Below are positions 9,921-20,925 of a stretch of DNA of 64,000 nucleotides, piece by piece. The number at the start of each line of letters is the position of its first letter. The stretch's first letter is position 1. The notes beneath the pieces are model-generated. The model searched no databases. It was given only the letters and a program-made list of their open reading frames with translations, and was not told the DNA's origin. This DNA comes from Verrucomicrobiaceae bacterium UBA2429 (GTDB lineage Bacteria; Verrucomicrobiota; Verrucomicrobiia; Verrucomicrobiales; Verrucomicrobiaceae), in NCBI GenBank assembly GCA_002343505.1, contig DDQZ01000062.1, forward strand, positions 1 to 64,000. The letters run 5' to 3'. The position numbers and the translations under genes were made by a program.

Positions 9921-10517
9921 ATGGCCCTCGCAAAGATCACCCAAGTCACCGGCACCGCCGTTCACGTCCCAGGCTCCGACATTGACACGGACCGCATCAT
10001 CCCCGCACGCTTCATGAAATGCGTCACCTTCGACGGGCTGGGCGAGTTCGCTTTCCACGACGTGCGCTTCGACAAGGATGGCAAGCCCGCCGGGCATCCC
10101 CTGGACGATCCGCGTTTCAAGGGCGCCTCCATCCTCATTTCCGGCAGCAATTTCGGCTGCGGCAGCTCCCGCGAGCACGCGCCGCAGGCCCTTTACCGCT
10201 TTGGATTCCGGGCCGTCATCGCGCAGAGTTTCGCCGAGATTTTCTTCGGCAACTGCACCACGCTCGGCATCCCCTGCGTCTGCGCCACGGCGGAGGACAT
10301 CGCCCGGCTCGCCGCCGCCGTGGAGGCCAACCCGCGGATGGAAGTCGTCGTGGATGTCGCCAGCCGCCAGGTGCGCTTCGGCGCGGAGAGCATCCCCGTC
10401 ACCGTGCCCGCCACCGCGCACGACGCCCTCACCAGCGGCCGCTGGGACCCCATCGGCGAGTTGCTGGAGGCCAGGGATGCCATCCACTCGCGCATGACCG
10501 CGCTCGGCTGGGTTTGA
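9921..10517 (+). CDS. leuD: 3-isopropylmalate dehydratase small subunit
   Basis: A 198-residue swivel-domain subunit of isopropylmalate isomerase, which with LeuC converts 2-isopropylmalate to 3-isopropylmalate in leucine biosynthesis. The N-terminal 'DIDTDRIIPARF' segment and the 'GSNFGCGSSREHAPQAL' loop are hallmark LeuD sequences. Length fits the family (about 190-205). LeuC is not adjacent, so the large subunit must be encoded elsewhere. The ATG at 9921 fits family N-termini and the close promoter. gcvH follows 44 bases downstream and may be co-transcribed, though the pathways are unrelated. A homoaconitase-type paralogue is possible but less likely. Confidence 0.9.
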   Translation: MALAKITQVTGTAVHVPGSDIDTDRIIPARFMKCVTFDGLGEFAFHDVRFDKDGKPAGHPLDDPRFKGASILISGSNFGCGSSREHAPQALYRFGFRAVIAQSFAEIFFGNCTTLGIPCVCATAEDIARLAAAVEANPRMEVVVDVASRQVRFGAESIPVTVPATAHDALTSGRWDPIGELLEARDAIHSRMTALGWV

Positions 10518-10561
10518 ATCAGGTTTGATTGAGTCCGCCCCTTTCCAAGAGCCACACCGCC

Positions 10562-10939
10562 ATGAGCCAAGTCCCCGCCCATCTCCGTTACCGCGACACC
10601 CATGAATGGGTGGACCCCGCGCAGGAAATCTCCCCCGTAGGCATCACCGATCACGCCCAGGCCGAGCTGACCGATGTGGTCTTTGTGGACCCGCCGAAGC
10701 TGGGTCCGGTGACTGCCGGCCAGCAGGTCTGCGTCATTGAGTCCGTCAAAGCCGCCAGCGACATCTACACACCCGTCAGCGGCGAGATCGTCGAGGTGAA
10801 TGGCGTGCTCAGTGCCGAGCCCGGCCTCATCAACACCGACCCCTATGGCGCCGGCTGGATCTTTAAAATCAAGCCCTCCAGCCCGGACGAAGCCGCCGCC
10901 CTCATGGACGCCGCCGCCTACACCGCCCACATCGGGTGA
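10562..10939 (+). CDS. gcvH: Glycine cleavage system H protein
   Basis: A 125-residue lipoyl carrier of the glycine cleavage complex, shuttling the aminomethyl group from GcvP to GcvT. The N-terminal 'RYRDTHEWV' and the lipoylation motif 'VIESVKAASDIY', with the acceptor lysine, are diagnostic. The C-terminal 'NTDPYGAGWIFKI' also matches the family. The frame extends upstream to a TTG at 10529, but the ATG at 10562 gives the canonical N-terminus. GcvP, GcvT and GcvL are not in the window. It converges with kbl (16 bases between stops), which places two glycine-related genes end to end. No glycine riboswitch is visible upstream. Confidence 0.93.
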   Translation: MSQVPAHLRYRDTHEWVDPAQEISPVGITDHAQAELTDVVFVDPPKLGPVTAGQQVCVIESVKAASDIYTPVSGEIVEVNGVLSAEPGLINTDPYGAGWIFKIKPSSPDEAAALMDAAAYTAHIG

Positions 10940-10955
10940 GGGTTGAGATTGGCTG

Positions 10956-12149
10956 TCAGCCGGGCTGAAGCTGGTCTCTGACCGCGGCAAATGCCGCCAC
11001 CGCCTTTTCCAAATCCGCGCGCGTGTGGGCGGCGCTCATCTGGGTGCGGATGCGGGCCTTGCCCTCGGCGACGACGGGGAAGCTGAAGCCGATGACATAA
11101 ACCCCGCGCTCCAGCATGGCGTCGGCGAAGCGGGTGGCGAGCGCGGCGTCACCCAGCATGACAGGGACGATGGGGTGGGCTCCCAGAGCGATGTTAAAAC
11201 CGGCCTCCGTCATGGCGGCGCGGAACCAGCGGGTGTTCGCCTCCAGCGTGTCGCGCAGACGGGTGCTGGTTTTGAGAAGACGCAGCGCTTCGAGCGTCGC
11301 TCCGGCGATGCTGGGGCAGAGCGTGTTCGAGAACAGATAAGGCCGCGAGCGCTGGCGCAGCAGTTCGATGATTTCTTTGCGCCCGCTGGTGTAGCCGCCG
11401 CTGGCTCCGCCGAGGGCTTTGCCGAGCGTGCCGGTCAGAATGTCCACGCGGCCCATCACCTCGCAGTGCTCATGCGTGCCGCGGCCTGTCCTGCCGATGA
11501 AACCGGTGGCATGGGAGTCGTCCACCATGACGAGCGCGTGATGTTTTTCAGCGAGGTCACAAATCTCGCGCAAGGGAGCGATGGTGCCGTCCATCGAGAA
11601 CACGCCATCGGTGGCGATCATTTTAAAGCGCGCGCCTTTGGCATCGGCGGCGGCGAGTTGGGCCTCCAGATCGGCCATGTCGCAGTTTTTGTAGCGGTAG
11701 CGCTGCGCTTTGCACAAGCGCACGCCGTCTATGATCGAGGCGTGATTGAGTTCGTCGCTGATGACGGCGTCTTCGGGTCCGAGGATCGTCTCAAACAGGC
11801 CGCCGTTCGCGTCGAAGCAGGAGCCGTAGAGGATCGTGTCCTCCGTGCCGAGGAAGTCGGTCAAACTGGCCTCCAGTTCCTTGTGCAAACCCTGCGTGCC
11901 GCAGATGAAGCGCACGCTTGCGAGGCCGTAGCCCCAGTGCTCCAGCGCCTCATGCGCGGCCTGACGCACCTTCGGGTGCTGCGCGAGGCCGAGGTAGTTG
12001 TTCGCGCACATGTTGAGCACCGCAGCGCCGCCGTTCGCGCGGACGAGCGTGCCTTGCGGCGTGCTGAGCACGCGCTCGCGCTTGTAAGTGCCTGCGGCGC
12101 GGATGGCGTCGAGTTGGGCAGTCAGATGGTCTTTGAAAGTCGTGTTCAT
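10956..12149 (-). CDS. kbl: 2-amino-3-ketobutyrate CoA ligase (glycine C-acetyltransferase)
   Basis: A 397-residue PLP enzyme of the alpha-oxoamine synthase family. It cleaves 2-amino-3-ketobutyrate with CoA into glycine and acetyl-CoA, the second step of threonine degradation after Tdh. Visible features are 'VDDSHATGF' with the PLP-contacting Asp near 210, and the Schiff-base lysine near 244 in '[14 protein letters not shown]'. The start was set at the ATG at 12149 (MNTTFKDHL), not six codons upstream, because this ATG overlaps the tdh stop in an ATGA arrangement, implying translational coupling. Sister enzymes such as 8-amino-7-oxononanoate synthase are excluded mainly by the tdh neighbour. 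Confidence 0.94.
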   Translation of the reverse strand: MNTTFKDHLTAQLDAIRAAGTYKRERVLSTPQGTLVRANGGAAVLNMCANNYLGLAQHPKVRQAAHEALEHWGYGLASVRFICGTQGLHKELEASLTDFLGTEDTILYGSCFDANGGLFETILGPEDAVISDELNHASIIDGVRLCKAQRYRYKNCDMADLEAQLAAADAKGARFKMIATDGVFSMDGTIAPLREICDLAEKHHALVMVDDSHATGFIGRTGRGTHEHCEVMGRVDILTGTLGKALGGASGGYTSGRKEIIELLRQRSRPYLFSNTLCPSIAGATLEALRLLKTSTRLRDTLEANTRWFRAAMTEAGFNIALGAHPIVPVMLGDAALATRFADAMLERGVYVIGFSFPVVAEGKARIRTQMSAAHTRADLEKAVAAFAAVRDQLQPG

Positions 12150-13183
12150 GGCATTCCATTCGTCCAATCCAGCACCACCTTGCCGCAGTTGCCGCTTTCC
12201 ATGGCGGCGAAGCCCTTTTCGAACTCGGTGTAGTGGAAGCGGTGGGTGATGACGGGGGCGATGTTCACGCCGCTTTCAAGCATGACGCTCATTTGATACC
12301 AGGTCTCATACATCTCGCGGCCGTAGATGCCGTGGATGGTGAGCATGTTGAAGATGACCTTGTTCCAATCAATGGCGATTTGCTCGCTGGGGATGCCGAG
12401 CATGGCGATCTTGCCGCCGTGGCACATGTTATCAATCATGTCGCGGAAGGCGGCGGCGTTGCCGCTCATCTCCAGGCCCACGTCGAAGCCTTCCTTCATG
12501 CCGAGCTGCTTCTGCACATCGGCGATGGTTTCGTGCTTCACATTCACCGCACGCGTCGCGCCCATCCTTTTCGCCAAATCGAGGCGATACTCATTCACAT
12601 CGGTGATGACGACGTGACGTGCGCCCGCGTGTTTGACGACGGGAATGGCCATGATGCCGATGGGGCCGGCTCCGGTGATCAAAACATCCTCGCCCATACA
12701 TTCAAAGGCCAGCGCGGTGTGAACGGCGTTGCCGAAGGGATCGAAAATGCTCGCCACCTCCTCGTCCACGCCCTCGCGATGATGCCAGACGTTCGTCATC
12801 GGCACGCTGATGTACTCGGCGAAAGCGCCGGTGCGGTTCACGCCGATGCCGACGGTGTCTTTGCATAAGTGACGGCGTCCGGCGAGGCAGTTGCGGCATC
12901 GCCCGCAGACGACGTGGCCCTCGGCGCTGACGATTTCGCCGGGATGGAAGTCATTCACATTGCTGCCGATGGCGACGACCTCGCCGACGAACTCATGCCC
13001 GACGACCATCGGAACGGGAATCGTCTTCTGCGCCCAGGCGTCCCATTTATAAATATGGAGGTCCGTGCCGCAGATGCCGGTTTTGCGGATCTTGATGAGG
13101 ACATCATTGATGCCGACCTGCGGCTCCGGGACATCCTGGAGCCAGAGACCGCGTTCGGCGTGCGCTTTGACGAGTGCTTTCAT
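12146..13183 (-). CDS. tdh: L-threonine 3-dehydrogenase
   Basis: A 345-residue zinc-dependent medium-chain dehydrogenase that oxidises L-threonine to 2-amino-3-ketobutyrate with NAD+. It shows catalytic-zinc ligands Cys38 ('[10 protein letters not shown]') and His63-Glu64 ('VGHEF'), a structural zinc site of four cysteines (93, 96, 99, 107; 'CGRCRNC...C') and the Rossmann '[10 protein letters not shown]' loop. The size matches E. coli Tdh. The frame is open 37 codons further upstream, but that extension crosses an AT-rich region and is atypical; [12 protein letters not shown] is the family N-terminus. First gene of a tdh-kbl operon, overlapping kbl by four bases. Confidence 0.94.
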   Translation of the reverse strand: MKALVKAHAERGLWLQDVPEPQVGINDVLIKIRKTGICGTDLHIYKWDAWAQKTIPVPMVVGHEFVGEVVAIGSNVNDFHPGEIVSAEGHVVCGRCRNCLAGRRHLCKDTVGIGVNRTGAFAEYISVPMTNVWHHREGVDEEVASIFDPFGNAVHTALAFECMGEDVLITGAGPIGIMAIPVVKHAGARHVVITDVNEYRLDLAKRMGATRAVNVKHETIADVQKQLGMKEGFDVGLEMSGNAAAFRDMIDNMCHGGKIAMLGIPSEQIAIDWNKVIFNMLTIHGIYGREMYETWYQMSVMLESGVNIAPVITHRFHYTEFEKGFAAMESGNCGKVVLDWTNGMP

Positions 13184-13236
13184 GGTGTGTTGAACCCGGC
13201 CATGAATGGCGAGTCCTTCGAGGGCTGCAAGCAGGA

Positions 13237-13268
13237 ATTCCAAAATATCGAAATATAATCCAATATAC
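13237..13268 (-). promoter_or_regulatory. AT-rich island upstream of tdh, probable promoter region
   Basis: A patch rich in A and T in otherwise GC-rich DNA, 54-85 bases upstream of the tdh start. Read on the minus strand it holds TATATT- and GATATT-like hexamers suited to a -10 box, but no single -35/-10 pair stands out. It is the only clear AT-rich stretch in the 124 bases between tdh and the giant minus-strand gene. Confidence 0.3.
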
Positions 13269-13307
13269 AGGATTCGATTCGTCGGGGTTGCCATGAACGC
13301 CTCCAGT

Positions 13308-16300
13308 TTACTCGCGCCGCACCTCCAGCCGCATCAACTGCCGCGGCACCGCCCCGAAGGGTGTGTTGCCGCGCACGGTCACGGTTTCGGTGCCGTTGTC
13401 GTGATGTTCACGGGACACCTCCGTTGTGTGCAGGCCGCCGCTTCGCCAGATGACTCCGTCGTCGGAGACCTGGACTGTGTAAAACAGGTCCGACTCGATC
13501 GGGCGAGTGTAGCGCAGGGTGATGAAGTTCCCGTCCGCTGTCCTGCCCGCGATTGGCAGGCCGCCGACCTGGGCATTGTTGGGATCAAGGGCGAGTCCGA
13601 ATTCCATCGCCTCGCTGATGCCGTCGCCGTCGGTGTCGCCGTCAAAAGAAACGGATTCGGGGTTGCCCGGAAAATGGACGCGCAGCCATGCGTCGCTGGG
13701 ACGGTCGTGCAAGGTGACCATGCCTGAGGTTTGCGCGCCGAGAGTGTAGGCGGCATCCGGCAGCAGGGTGAGGATGATGGTTTCCGCGCCTTCAGGCAGC
13801 GAGTCGGCCAGTGGCAGCACATCCACGCTGAGGGTGGCTTGATCCGCCTCGAAATGCAGGGGACTGGCGGCGTTGAGCAAATAATCATCGCCCTCGGTGG
13901 CGGTGCCGCTGATGGAAAAGAGCACGTCCACCGCCTGCGTGGCATCGGACCGGGTGATCTGGAACTGGCCCGGGATGAGGCCGAACTCCTGCGCGGTGGG
14001 CGCTGTGACCGAGAGGTTCACACCCGGCGGCAGGGGGCGGCTGCGCGGATCTGCGGGATCGGTGCCGGCCGCGATTTCATCGGCATCGCTGACGCCGTCG
14101 CCGTCGAAATCCGAGCCGCCAGGGCCGCTGGTGACATCATCAATGGTGTGGATGTCGTCGTTGGGGTCGGTGTCCACGATGAGCAGCTCGTCAATGTCAT
14201 TGATGCCGTCGCCATCGCGGTCGGTGAAGACGAGTCCGTCCGTGCGCGAGATGATGAACTGGCGCAGCTCGGGCTGGGCGCCGGGAGCATGAAAGCGGGT
14301 GAAGACGGTGGCGTGCCCCGACGGGCTTTGCACCACATCGGCCAGGGTGTACCGGCCCACCGAGTTCCGCGTCACCTCCAGCGGCTCTTGGCTGACGGCG
14401 GCAAAAGTGCCCGCATTCAGCAGCGCATAACGCAAGGCGCCAGCCGGGCCGTCCGTCCAGGCGATGAGAATCCGGCCCGGACTGCCTCCGACAGCCGCCC
14501 CGCTGATGCCGTCGGGCGTCTCGTCGGCATAAACCAAGGGGCCGGCGAGCAGGCTGCCGAAAAAGAAACTGCGTGTCTGGATTCCACCCGCCTGGGGCAA
14601 AGACAGGATCACAGCAAGGCCGCCTGACTCAATGACCGCGACACCAGGATTCACCGGTGTGGTGTTGGTGGCGATGGCGCCCGGCGCGCCGCCGGACCAG
14701 GAGAAGACTTTCAATTCATCCGCCGCATTGGTGAAAGCCACCGTCACACCACCTGAGACTCCGGCGGCATCAAGGGACAGTATCTCCTGTGACGCCGCCA
14801 GTGTCGCGGGAGCTGACCAGCCTGAGACCGTGGAGTAGGTCATGCCGGAGATGGACTGCAAAGGTGACCCTGGAAAGCCTTCCCGCATCAGATACACCAG
14901 CGAGTTGAATGTGCCGCTGGTCTCCAGGTGGAGGGTGTCAGCCACTCCGGCGAGCACGGCTGCCGTGGCAGGCGCTGACCAGGTGACGCCGCCGTTTGTG
15001 CTGGTGGAAAAGCGGATCGTCGAACCTGCGCCCGGCGAAGCGAGGTCCGCGGCCGCAATGGAAGTCCACACCGCCAGGAGAGTGCCGTTGGAAAGCCGGG
15101 CGGCATCGGCGGCCACGATGCCGTCCTCATCGCCAAGGGTGACTGGCGTTCCCCAAGTCGTTTCATTGACCCGGACGGCTGCGCGCAGCAGCATCCGCCC
15201 GGTCATTGGGTCAATGTCAGGGAAGACCATGAGGTCGGGGGTTCCGGCGGCGATGCGGTGCGTGTCGCGCGCGGAGAGGAGAATACCGCGGGCAAGCTGG
15301 GGGGAGGCACCCAGCCAGGTGGCGGGCGGCTCATCCGCCAGCGAGCGGGAAGTGAATGTGACGCTCAACGGCACGAGATCGAAGCGCGACTCTGTGCTAA
15401 ACTGGTAGGAGAAAGGAATGTCGAAGAACGATATTTTCTCCAACCGTGTCAGCACAAGGTCGGCAAAGGCCTGGAAGGTGGCGCGTATCTCGCCGCGCAC
15501 TTCCTTGAAGACGGGCCAGTAACCGTCGGGGTTGAAGGTCAGTTGCAGCGCGGGCAGGTCCTCCCCCTCGGCGATGGGAATCTTCACTTTGCTGCCTTGA
15601 AGGGAAAGGTTGACCGAGGCACCGGCGAGTTCGCCGATGGCTGCCTCAATGCCAATGCCGAGATGGAAAAGCAGGCTGGTGGACTGGCTGAACGCCGTAG
15701 CCGGAACGCCGGGCTGCACCACCTCGCGCCCTCCGAGATAATGACCCTTTTCCGGATGAGAAAATGATCCCGGGACGCCGCTGCCTGCTGCGACGATTTG
15801 CGGACGCCGCGTGGTCCAGGTGCTGACCACGTCGAATCCCGCCGCCGCTCGCGCGAGGGCGTCCACCTGGAATTTTTTTCCGGACAACCTGTCCGCCACT
15901 CGGAACAAGGGACCCACTTTTGGGATGAGCTTGATGTGCGGCTTGAGATCGTAGCGCGTCTCGATCGCGGCGCCGAACAGGAAGCGCGACTTGGTGAGAA
16001 GCTCCAGGGGCTCCGCCTCGGGGTCGAAGATGCCGGTATTGGAAAAGCTGGCGGAGCCGATGAAGTGGCGCTTCTGTTTGATGCGTTGCTTTTGCCGCTC
16101 GGTGAGACGCGCGGGTTTGAACAGGCTGGCGTCCACGGCGTCGGGTGTGGCCGTGCCGCGCGCTTCAAAGAGCACGCTGCCGTCTGTCCCGTCCACAACG
16201 ACATCGAGCGCCACCTCCAGCGCGCCACCGATGGTGTCGGTGACCATGCCGAGAAAACCCTCCGCTGAGACACTCTGCCCTTCATTCCACTGGGTGTTGC

Positions 16301-19300
16301 CATTATAGGCGTATTTGAGGTAGCCCTCCTCCGGCCTGCCGGGCAGGCCCACGCTGATGACGCCGTTGGTGATGCGCTTGGGTTTGAACTTGCCGGACAT
16401 GTGCTTGTCGAGCGCGCGCCTTTGCAGCAGCGGCGAACCGGCGAATTTTTTCGTCAGTGCCATGGCATCCGCGATGGCCGCCATCCAGGCGGGAGGCCGG
16501 AGGGCGCGCAGAGTTTTGGCGCTGTCCGCCTCTGTGTAAGTGATCTGGTGAAAGCTCAGCGCGCCGTGCTTGGTCTCCACCACGATGACCGGAGAAAACC
16601 TGCCCGGCGGCAGTGTCCACAGTTTCAACTGCCCGCTGGCTGTGGTGACATGCGTCATTGGATCGGTCATCATGCTGGTGGCGATCCTTGAAATGATGTG
16701 GAAGCCCTCAAGCGGCGTGCCGGTCCCGTCTTTATAGCTCTGCGTGGTGATTGTGTCCCACCAGGCCCTTCGCGCCAGCACCTTTGCCGGGTCGGGATCG
16801 GGCATGTAGTCGAACATTCCCTCCTCGCCGGCTCCCTCGCCTCCGGTGCCGGCGGCATCCGAGCTTTCGCGCGGGAACAGCCTCGGGTCCACAATCGCCA
16901 CCAGCGCGATGCCGTCCTTGAGCGTGCGCTGGGTGCTGCCGCCGGGAGTGCCGTCGGCGTTGTCGAAATTCAATTCCTCAAAGTTGATCTCCGCGGCGGG
17001 AGTGGCGGTCGCCGTCCAGGTCGCCGTCAGTTCATCCACGGCGCGTCCCAGCTCTCCCAGGGGGCCTTTGGAGGAAAAGGACACATTGCTCAAAAACAGG
17101 CCGTAGCGGTTGATCTCAGCCTCCACTGCGGGAGCGGGCAGGGGTTCGAGCCGCAGGTCGAGCACGAGGCTGCCGTTGAGTCCGATGGCAGGGTCCGCGC
17201 CGCCAAAACGCAGCCGCCTGGGTTTGAATCCGGGCGCGCTGACATCCACAAAAAAAGCCGGGGTTTCCAAAGTGGACGGCATGACAAAGGCGCCGTTGTC
17301 GTCTGTGACTTTGGCGGGGAATCTGGCGTCGCCAAAGCGGTCCCGCAGGCGGATTTTGGCGCCTGGGATCGGTTCGGCGGCGGCATTGTCCACTTTGACG
17401 GTGCCTGAGAGGTTGAGCGCGCGCCCCATCTCGGCCACAATAAGCACGGCGTTGTTGAACACGCCCGAGGTGATGACGCCGTGCCTTTTGTAAAGCCACA
17501 CGCCGGCGGGGTCGGTGGCCGTGGTGAGTGTGAGAGGGCCGGTGTACTGGCCGGGCACGCTGATGCTGCCCGCGTCGAAGATGGAGCCGCCGAGGTTGAA
17601 TTTGATTCCGGGTATTTCCACGTCCGGAGCCTCGCGGCTCACTGCCTTGAGGGTGATTGCGGCTGTCATCACGGGTGGATGCGGAGTCACATTGTTTGAT
17701 GGTCCCCCGACGAAAATGGTCAGGTCTTCAGGTCCAGTGCCAGCGCTGCCTGCGAACCACAGGCCGGAAGGATCGCGCTTCCAAAAATCAAAGCTGCCCA
17801 AGGGCCGCCGCGCCGCCGCGAACAGTGCTCCGCCAGCATAGGCGGGGCGTATGAAGTCAAAGTGCGGGGCGGAATCGGTCCCGGCGTCCACATACTGGGG
17901 AGGATCAAGCTCCTCGTCCCAAACTTTCCGGCGCAGGGTCATCGGTGGCGAGGCCTTGTAAGCCGCGTCAGCCGGCACGCCGGTGGGCCATGTCTGGTAC
18001 ATGAGCACCGGATTGTAAAAAAAGAAAGCGCCTGGCGGGCCTCCCGCCGGGTAGTTCGCTCCGGGATACTCCGGCAGCCCCGGCAGTGTCACCGTCTCCG
18101 GCGTGCTGCCGGGCAGAAGGGGAAACGCCTCGATGTCGAAACGCGGATGCGTGCCCGTCCATGTCCAGGTGCCGGGCATGACATTGGCGAACTCCACCAC
18201 CAGCCGGCCGCCGCGGCTAAGAAGGCTGCCCGTGATGGTCTGGCTGCTGCCCGCTTCGGTGATCTCGAAGACCGGCGGCACCGCCAGCAACTCCACGAAC
18301 TTCGCCGTCTGCGGCGCGCTGAACGGCACGGGGATGCTGGTCACAATATCCTGGGTGGGGTTGTCTCCGGTGAGCACCACATCGAGCGCGAGCGTGGTTC
18401 CTTTTTTGTGCGCATAAAGGTCTATGCGATATTCGCGGTCCGAGTTGATGACTAGCGGGTCTCCCAGCGCAGCGTCCGGAGGAGCCGGCGAGGATGAGGC
18501 CCCGCTGATCACAGGCCAGCCCTGGCGGCGCGGGTCAACAGCCATGTCGTGTTGCACGAGAATGTGGCTGCCGAGGTAATCTGTCATCGAGGGCACGGCG
18601 AACCCGTAAAGGCCGGGATTCACGACAAAGACCAGGTCGCCGTTTTCATCCGCCCCACCTGTCACATGATCTCCATCCATGCCCATGAGCACCTCCGCTT
18701 CGTGAGGCTGGTAGATCGGACGGCGCAGCACGAAGTCATTGCCGCCGCCGGTGGTCATCTCGCCCATCGAGTCCGCCTTGAACAGCCTGGCCCTTACGAT
18801 GGCGCGGCGCACCTCCAGCAGCAGTTCCTCTTCCGTGGTGAGACCGTCCACCAACTCCACTGTCTCCTCGGCGGTGAAATGCGGCGCGGGAGTGGTTAGT
18901 GGATCGTCCGGTTCGAAGCGGTCGCTCACACGCACCTCATACCGGCCGGGCAGCAGATTCGAAAACAGCCTCTCCTCCGGCGTCACGCCTGCGTCCAACT
19001 GGCGGCGGATGCCCTCCGCGTTTGTCTGCGCGACGCCGTCGAGCCTCACCTCGATGCCCTCGTAAAACTCGTTCGTGTCGTAGGCCGACTTCAACGTCAG
19101 CAGCAGCGCGGTCGGCTCGATCACCGCCTGCAGCACCTCGGCGGCTCCAGGCTGCCTGCCGGGAAGGTCATCCGTCACCGCCGCAGGCTCCAGAAACGTG
19201 TCCGTCAACTCATAGCCCGGCCGCTTGATGCGCGCGCGCCAGTGGATGGGCGCCAGGTTGTGAAAGCTGACCTCGCCCGCGTCATCGGTCGCCATCTCCC

Positions 19301-20078
19301 GCGGTGGTATCAGCACCAGTTCATGATCGTCCGGACTCACCCCGGTCAACTCGACGACCATGTTCTTTAGCGGGCCGTTTTGCTCCGTGGTTGGGTCCAT
19401 GCCTTCCACGCGCAGTTTGATGGTCTGCGGCACATGTTTGAGCATCAGGCCCGCCAGATGCGGACTCGACACCGCCATCTTCGCCGTGTGCCCGCCTGCC
19501 TTCGGGTAGCTCTCCCAGCCTGGGCGGCGCTGCGCCCCCGTGTTGAAAGCGAATGTGTAATAACCCGCAGTGATGCCATAAAACGAGAAGTTCCCCGTCG
19601 CGTCCGTTTTCACGGTGACGGGCGGGTCCGGTGTCAGGTCAGTGGCGCTGTCATAGCGGATGATCTCCACCGGAATGTCCGGAATTTTCCAGTTCGAGGC
19701 CGCGTCAGCCACTTCGACATGAATTTCCACCGGCGTCACGCCTGGTAGCGGCGTCAGCGCGAAGTTTTCGTTCATCGTCAGCCCTGCCACCACCACCGCA
19801 CGCTCCACCGGCGTGTGACCGCCCAGCGCCGCCCGCAGCCTTTGCGCGGCGGCAGGCACGTCCCTGATTTCGTAAAAGCCGAACAAGTCCGTCACCGTCT
19901 CGAACTCCGGCGTCCCGTCCGCCGGTTCCGCGTCCACCGTGACAGCCGCCCCTGTCAGCGGCTCGCCGGTCGTGGCGCTTGTCACCTGGCCTTGCAGGGT
20001 GGCCGCGTCCGTCCGCGCGGCAATGACCGCCAGCATGGCAATCACCAGCCCGCCCTGCATGAATGCGCGGATTTTCAT
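13308..20078 (-). CDS. Giant exported protein with CarboxypepD_reg-like, BNR-like, thrombospondin-type-3 and Calx-beta regions
   Basis: A 2256-residue protein with a Sec signal peptide ([10 protein letters not shown] onward, cleavage near ARTDA). The N-terminus (about 26-120) is a carboxypeptidase-regulatory-like beta fold ('[21 protein letters not shown]'), and related modules recur (about 124-330 and 883-960). The centre (about 1000-1600) has no family I recognise. Residues about 1613-1820 resemble BNR/sialidase-type beta repeats ('STNGGVTWS'). Then come calcium-binding thrombospondin-type-3 repeats ('[12 protein letters not shown]', '[12 protein letters not shown]', about 1954-2006), a Calx-beta domain (about 2019-2129) and another type-3 repeat with a C-terminal beta domain (2140-2256). 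No anchor or catalytic site is evident. It is probably a calcium-stabilised cell-surface or secreted protein; the function is unknown. The start is divergent from the amidase. Confidence 0.85.
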   Translation of the reverse strand: MKIRAFMQGGLVIAMLAVIAARTDAATLQGQVTSATTGEPLTGAAVTVDAEPADGTPEFETVTDLFGFYEIRDVPAAAQRLRAALGGHTPVERAVVVAGLTMNENFALTPLPGVTPVEIHVEVADAASNWKIPDIPVEIIRYDSATDLTPDPPVTVKTDATGNFSFYGITAGYYTFAFNTGAQRRPGWESYPKAGGHTAKMAVSSPHLAGLMLKHVPQTIKLRVEGMDPTTEQNGPLKNMVVELTGVSPDDHELVLIPPREMATDDAGEVSFHNLAPIHWRARIKRPGYELTDTFLEPAAVTDDLPGRQPGAAEVLQAVIEPTALLLTLKSAYDTNEFYEGIEVRLDGVAQTNAEGIRRQLDAGVTPEERLFSNLLPGRYEVRVSDRFEPDDPLTTPAPHFTAEETVELVDGLTTEEELLLEVRRAIVRARLFKADSMGEMTTGGGNDFVLRRPIYQPHEAEVLMGMDGDHVTGGADENGDLVFVVNPGLYGFAVPSMTDYLGSHILVQHDMAVDPRRQGWPVISGASSSPAPPDAALGDPLVINSDREYRIDLYAHKKGTTLALDVVLTGDNPTQDIVTSIPVPFSAPQTAKFVELLAVPPVFEITEAGSSQTITGSLLSRGGRLVVEFANVMPGTWTWTGTHPRFDIEAFPLLPGSTPETVTLPGLPEYPGANYPAGGPPGAFFFYNPVLMYQTWPTGVPADAAYKASPPMTLRRKVWDEELDPPQYVDAGTDSAPHFDFIRPAYAGGALFAAARRPLGSFDFWKRDPSGLWFAGSAGTGPEDLTIFVGGPSNNVTPHPPVMTAAITLKAVSREAPDVEIPGIKFNLGGSIFDAGSISVPGQYTGPLTLTTATDPAGVWLYKRHGVITSGVFNNAVLIVAEMGRALNLSGTVKVDNAAAEPIPGAKIRLRDRFGDARFPAKVTDDNGAFVMPSTLETPAFFVDVSAPGFKPRRLRFGGADPAIGLNGSLVLDLRLEPLPAPAVEAEINRYGLFLSNVSFSSKGPLGELGRAVDELTATWTATATPAAEINFEELNFDNADGTPGGSTQRTLKDGIALVAIVDPRLFPRESSDAAGTGGEGAGEEGMFDYMPDPDPAKVLARRAWWDTITTQSYKDGTGTPLEGFHIISRIATSMMTDPMTHVTTASGQLKLWTLPPGRFSPVIVVETKHGALSFHQITYTEADSAKTLRALRPPAWMAAIADAMALTKKFAGSPLLQRRALDKHMSGKFKPKRITNGVISVGLPGRPEEGYLKYAYNGNTQWNEGQSVSAEGFLGMVTDTIGGALEVALDVVVDGTDGSVLFEARGTATPDAVDASLFKPARLTERQKQRIKQKRHFIGSASFSNTGIFDPEAEPLELLTKSRFLFGAAIETRYDLKPHIKLIPKVGPLFRVADRLSGKKFQVDALARAAAGFDVVSTWTTRRPQIVAAGSGVPGSFSHPEKGHYLGGREVVQPGVPATAFSQSTSLLFHLGIGIEAAIGELAGASVNLSLQGSKVKIPIAEGEDLPALQLTFNPDGYWPVFKEVRGEIRATFQAFADLVLTRLEKISFFDIPFSYQFSTESRFDLVPLSVTFTSRSLADEPPATWLGASPQLARGILLSARDTHRIAAGTPDLMVFPDIDPMTGRMLLRAAVRVNETTWGTPVTLGDEDGIVAADAARLSNGTLLAVWTSIAAADLASPGAGSTIRFSTSTNGGVTWSAPATAAVLAGVADTLHLETSGTFNSLVYLMREGFPGSPLQSISGMTYSTVSGWSAPATLAASQEILSLDAAGVSGGVTVAFTNAADELKVFSWSGGAPGAIATNTTPVNPGVAVIESGGLAVILSLPQAGGIQTRSFFFGSLLAGPLVYADETPDGISGAAVGGSPGRILIAWTDGPAGALRYALLNAGTFAAVSQEPLEVTRNSVGRYTLADVVQSPSGHATVFTRFHAPGAQPELRQFIISRTDGLVFTDRDGDGINDIDELLIVDTDPNDDIHTIDDVTSGPGGSDFDGDGVSDADEIAAGTDPADPRSRPLPPGVNLSVTAPTAQEFGLIPGQFQITRSDATQAVDVLFSISGTATEGDDYLLNAASPLHFEADQATLSVDVLPLADSLPEGAETIILTLLPDAAYTLGAQTSGMVTLHDRPSDAWLRVHFPGNPESVSFDGDTDGDGISEAMEFGLALDPNNAQVGGLPIAGRTADGNFITLRYTRPIESDLFYTVQVSDDGVIWRSGGLHTTEVSREHHDNGTETVTVRGNTPFGAVPRQLMRLEVRRE

Positions 20079-20283
20079 GCATTGAGATTAACCAATCTTG
20101 CCGATTGATGGAAGAACAATTTTTCACAGCGGATCAGGCGAGGCTTGCAGGCTGACAATGGCTCCTGCGGCGGCTCCAGGCAGTAAATCAACGGATGCTG
20201 GCGCCACTCCGCAGCCAAAACGCTTGACCCCGCCTTGCGCAGGGGCTTACTGGCGCGGAATCACAGCAGCGCTCCGTTTATCA

Positions 20284-20922
20284 ATGGCTGAAATTTTTTC
20301 ACACCGCTCCAGACGCCCCGGCAAAGCCGGGAAACTAGCCGGACTGGCCTTTGTGGCGGTGGTTTTCCTGACTGGAGCGGCGCGTGCTTTTGACACCGTC
20401 ATCCTGGACGCGGGCCACGGCGACCATGATCGCGGAGCCTCCATAGGCTATGTGTATGAGAAGCACCTCTGCCTGGACACCGCGCGGCGGGTGGAGCGCC
20501 TGCTCAAGCAGGCCGGGCTGAAGGTCGTGCTGACTCGCTCGACGGACGAGTTCATCACACTGCAAAACCGCGCGGACATGGGCAACAGCCGCCGCAACGC
20601 CATCTTCGTCAGCATCCACTACAACTACAGCCGGGGCGGCTCCGGGCATGGCGTCGAGACCTTTTATCACTTTGAAAAAAGCTACCTGCTCGCCGCCTAC
20701 ATCCAGGCTTATCTGCTGAAGTCCACAGGCCTGGCAAATCGCGGCGTGAAGCACGCCAGCTATTTCGTCATCCGCAAGACCACCCGCAACCCCGCGGTGC
20801 TCGTGGAGTGCGGCTTCGTCAGCAACTCCGCCGAGCGCCAGAAGATGATGGACGGCGCTTTCCGGGCTAAAATCGCCGAGGGCATCGCCCAGGGCATTGT
20901 CGGCTACAAACGCTCGCGCTGA
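20284..20922 (+). CDS. N-acetylmuramoyl-L-alanine amidase (Amidase_3 family)
   Basis: A 212-residue zinc amidase that cleaves the bond between N-acetylmuramic acid and the stem peptide of peptidoglycan. The conserved zinc/catalytic residues are visible: His45 ('DAGHGDHD'), Glu59 ('YVYEKHL'), His112 ('VSIHYN') and Glu175 ('LVECGF'). An N-terminal hydrophobic segment (about 18-35) serves as signal peptide or anchor, so the enzyme acts in the periplasm. The frame opens at 20098, but the ATG at 20284 directly precedes the signal sequence. nnr begins three bases after the stop, so the two are probably co-transcribed. No AMIN or SPOR targeting domain is present. Confidence 0.88.
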   Translation: MAEIFSHRSRRPGKAGKLAGLAFVAVVFLTGAARAFDTVILDAGHGDHDRGASIGYVYEKHLCLDTARRVERLLKQAGLKVVLTRSTDEFITLQNRADMGNSRRNAIFVSIHYNYSRGGSGHGVETFYHFEKSYLLAAYIQAYLLKSTGLANRGVKHASYFVIRKTTRNPAVLVECGFVSNSAERQKMMDGAFRAKIAEGIAQGIVGYKRSR

Positions 20923-20925
20923 CCC

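Noticed and set aside
10518..10561. Glycine riboswitch upstream of gcvH
   Set aside because: Only 44 bases separate leuD and gcvH, too short for the aptamer, and no conserved aptamer elements are visible.
11025..12233. Plus-strand 402-codon open frame opposite kbl
   Set aside because: It is fully antisense to a conserved PLP enzyme and shows no protein-family motif.
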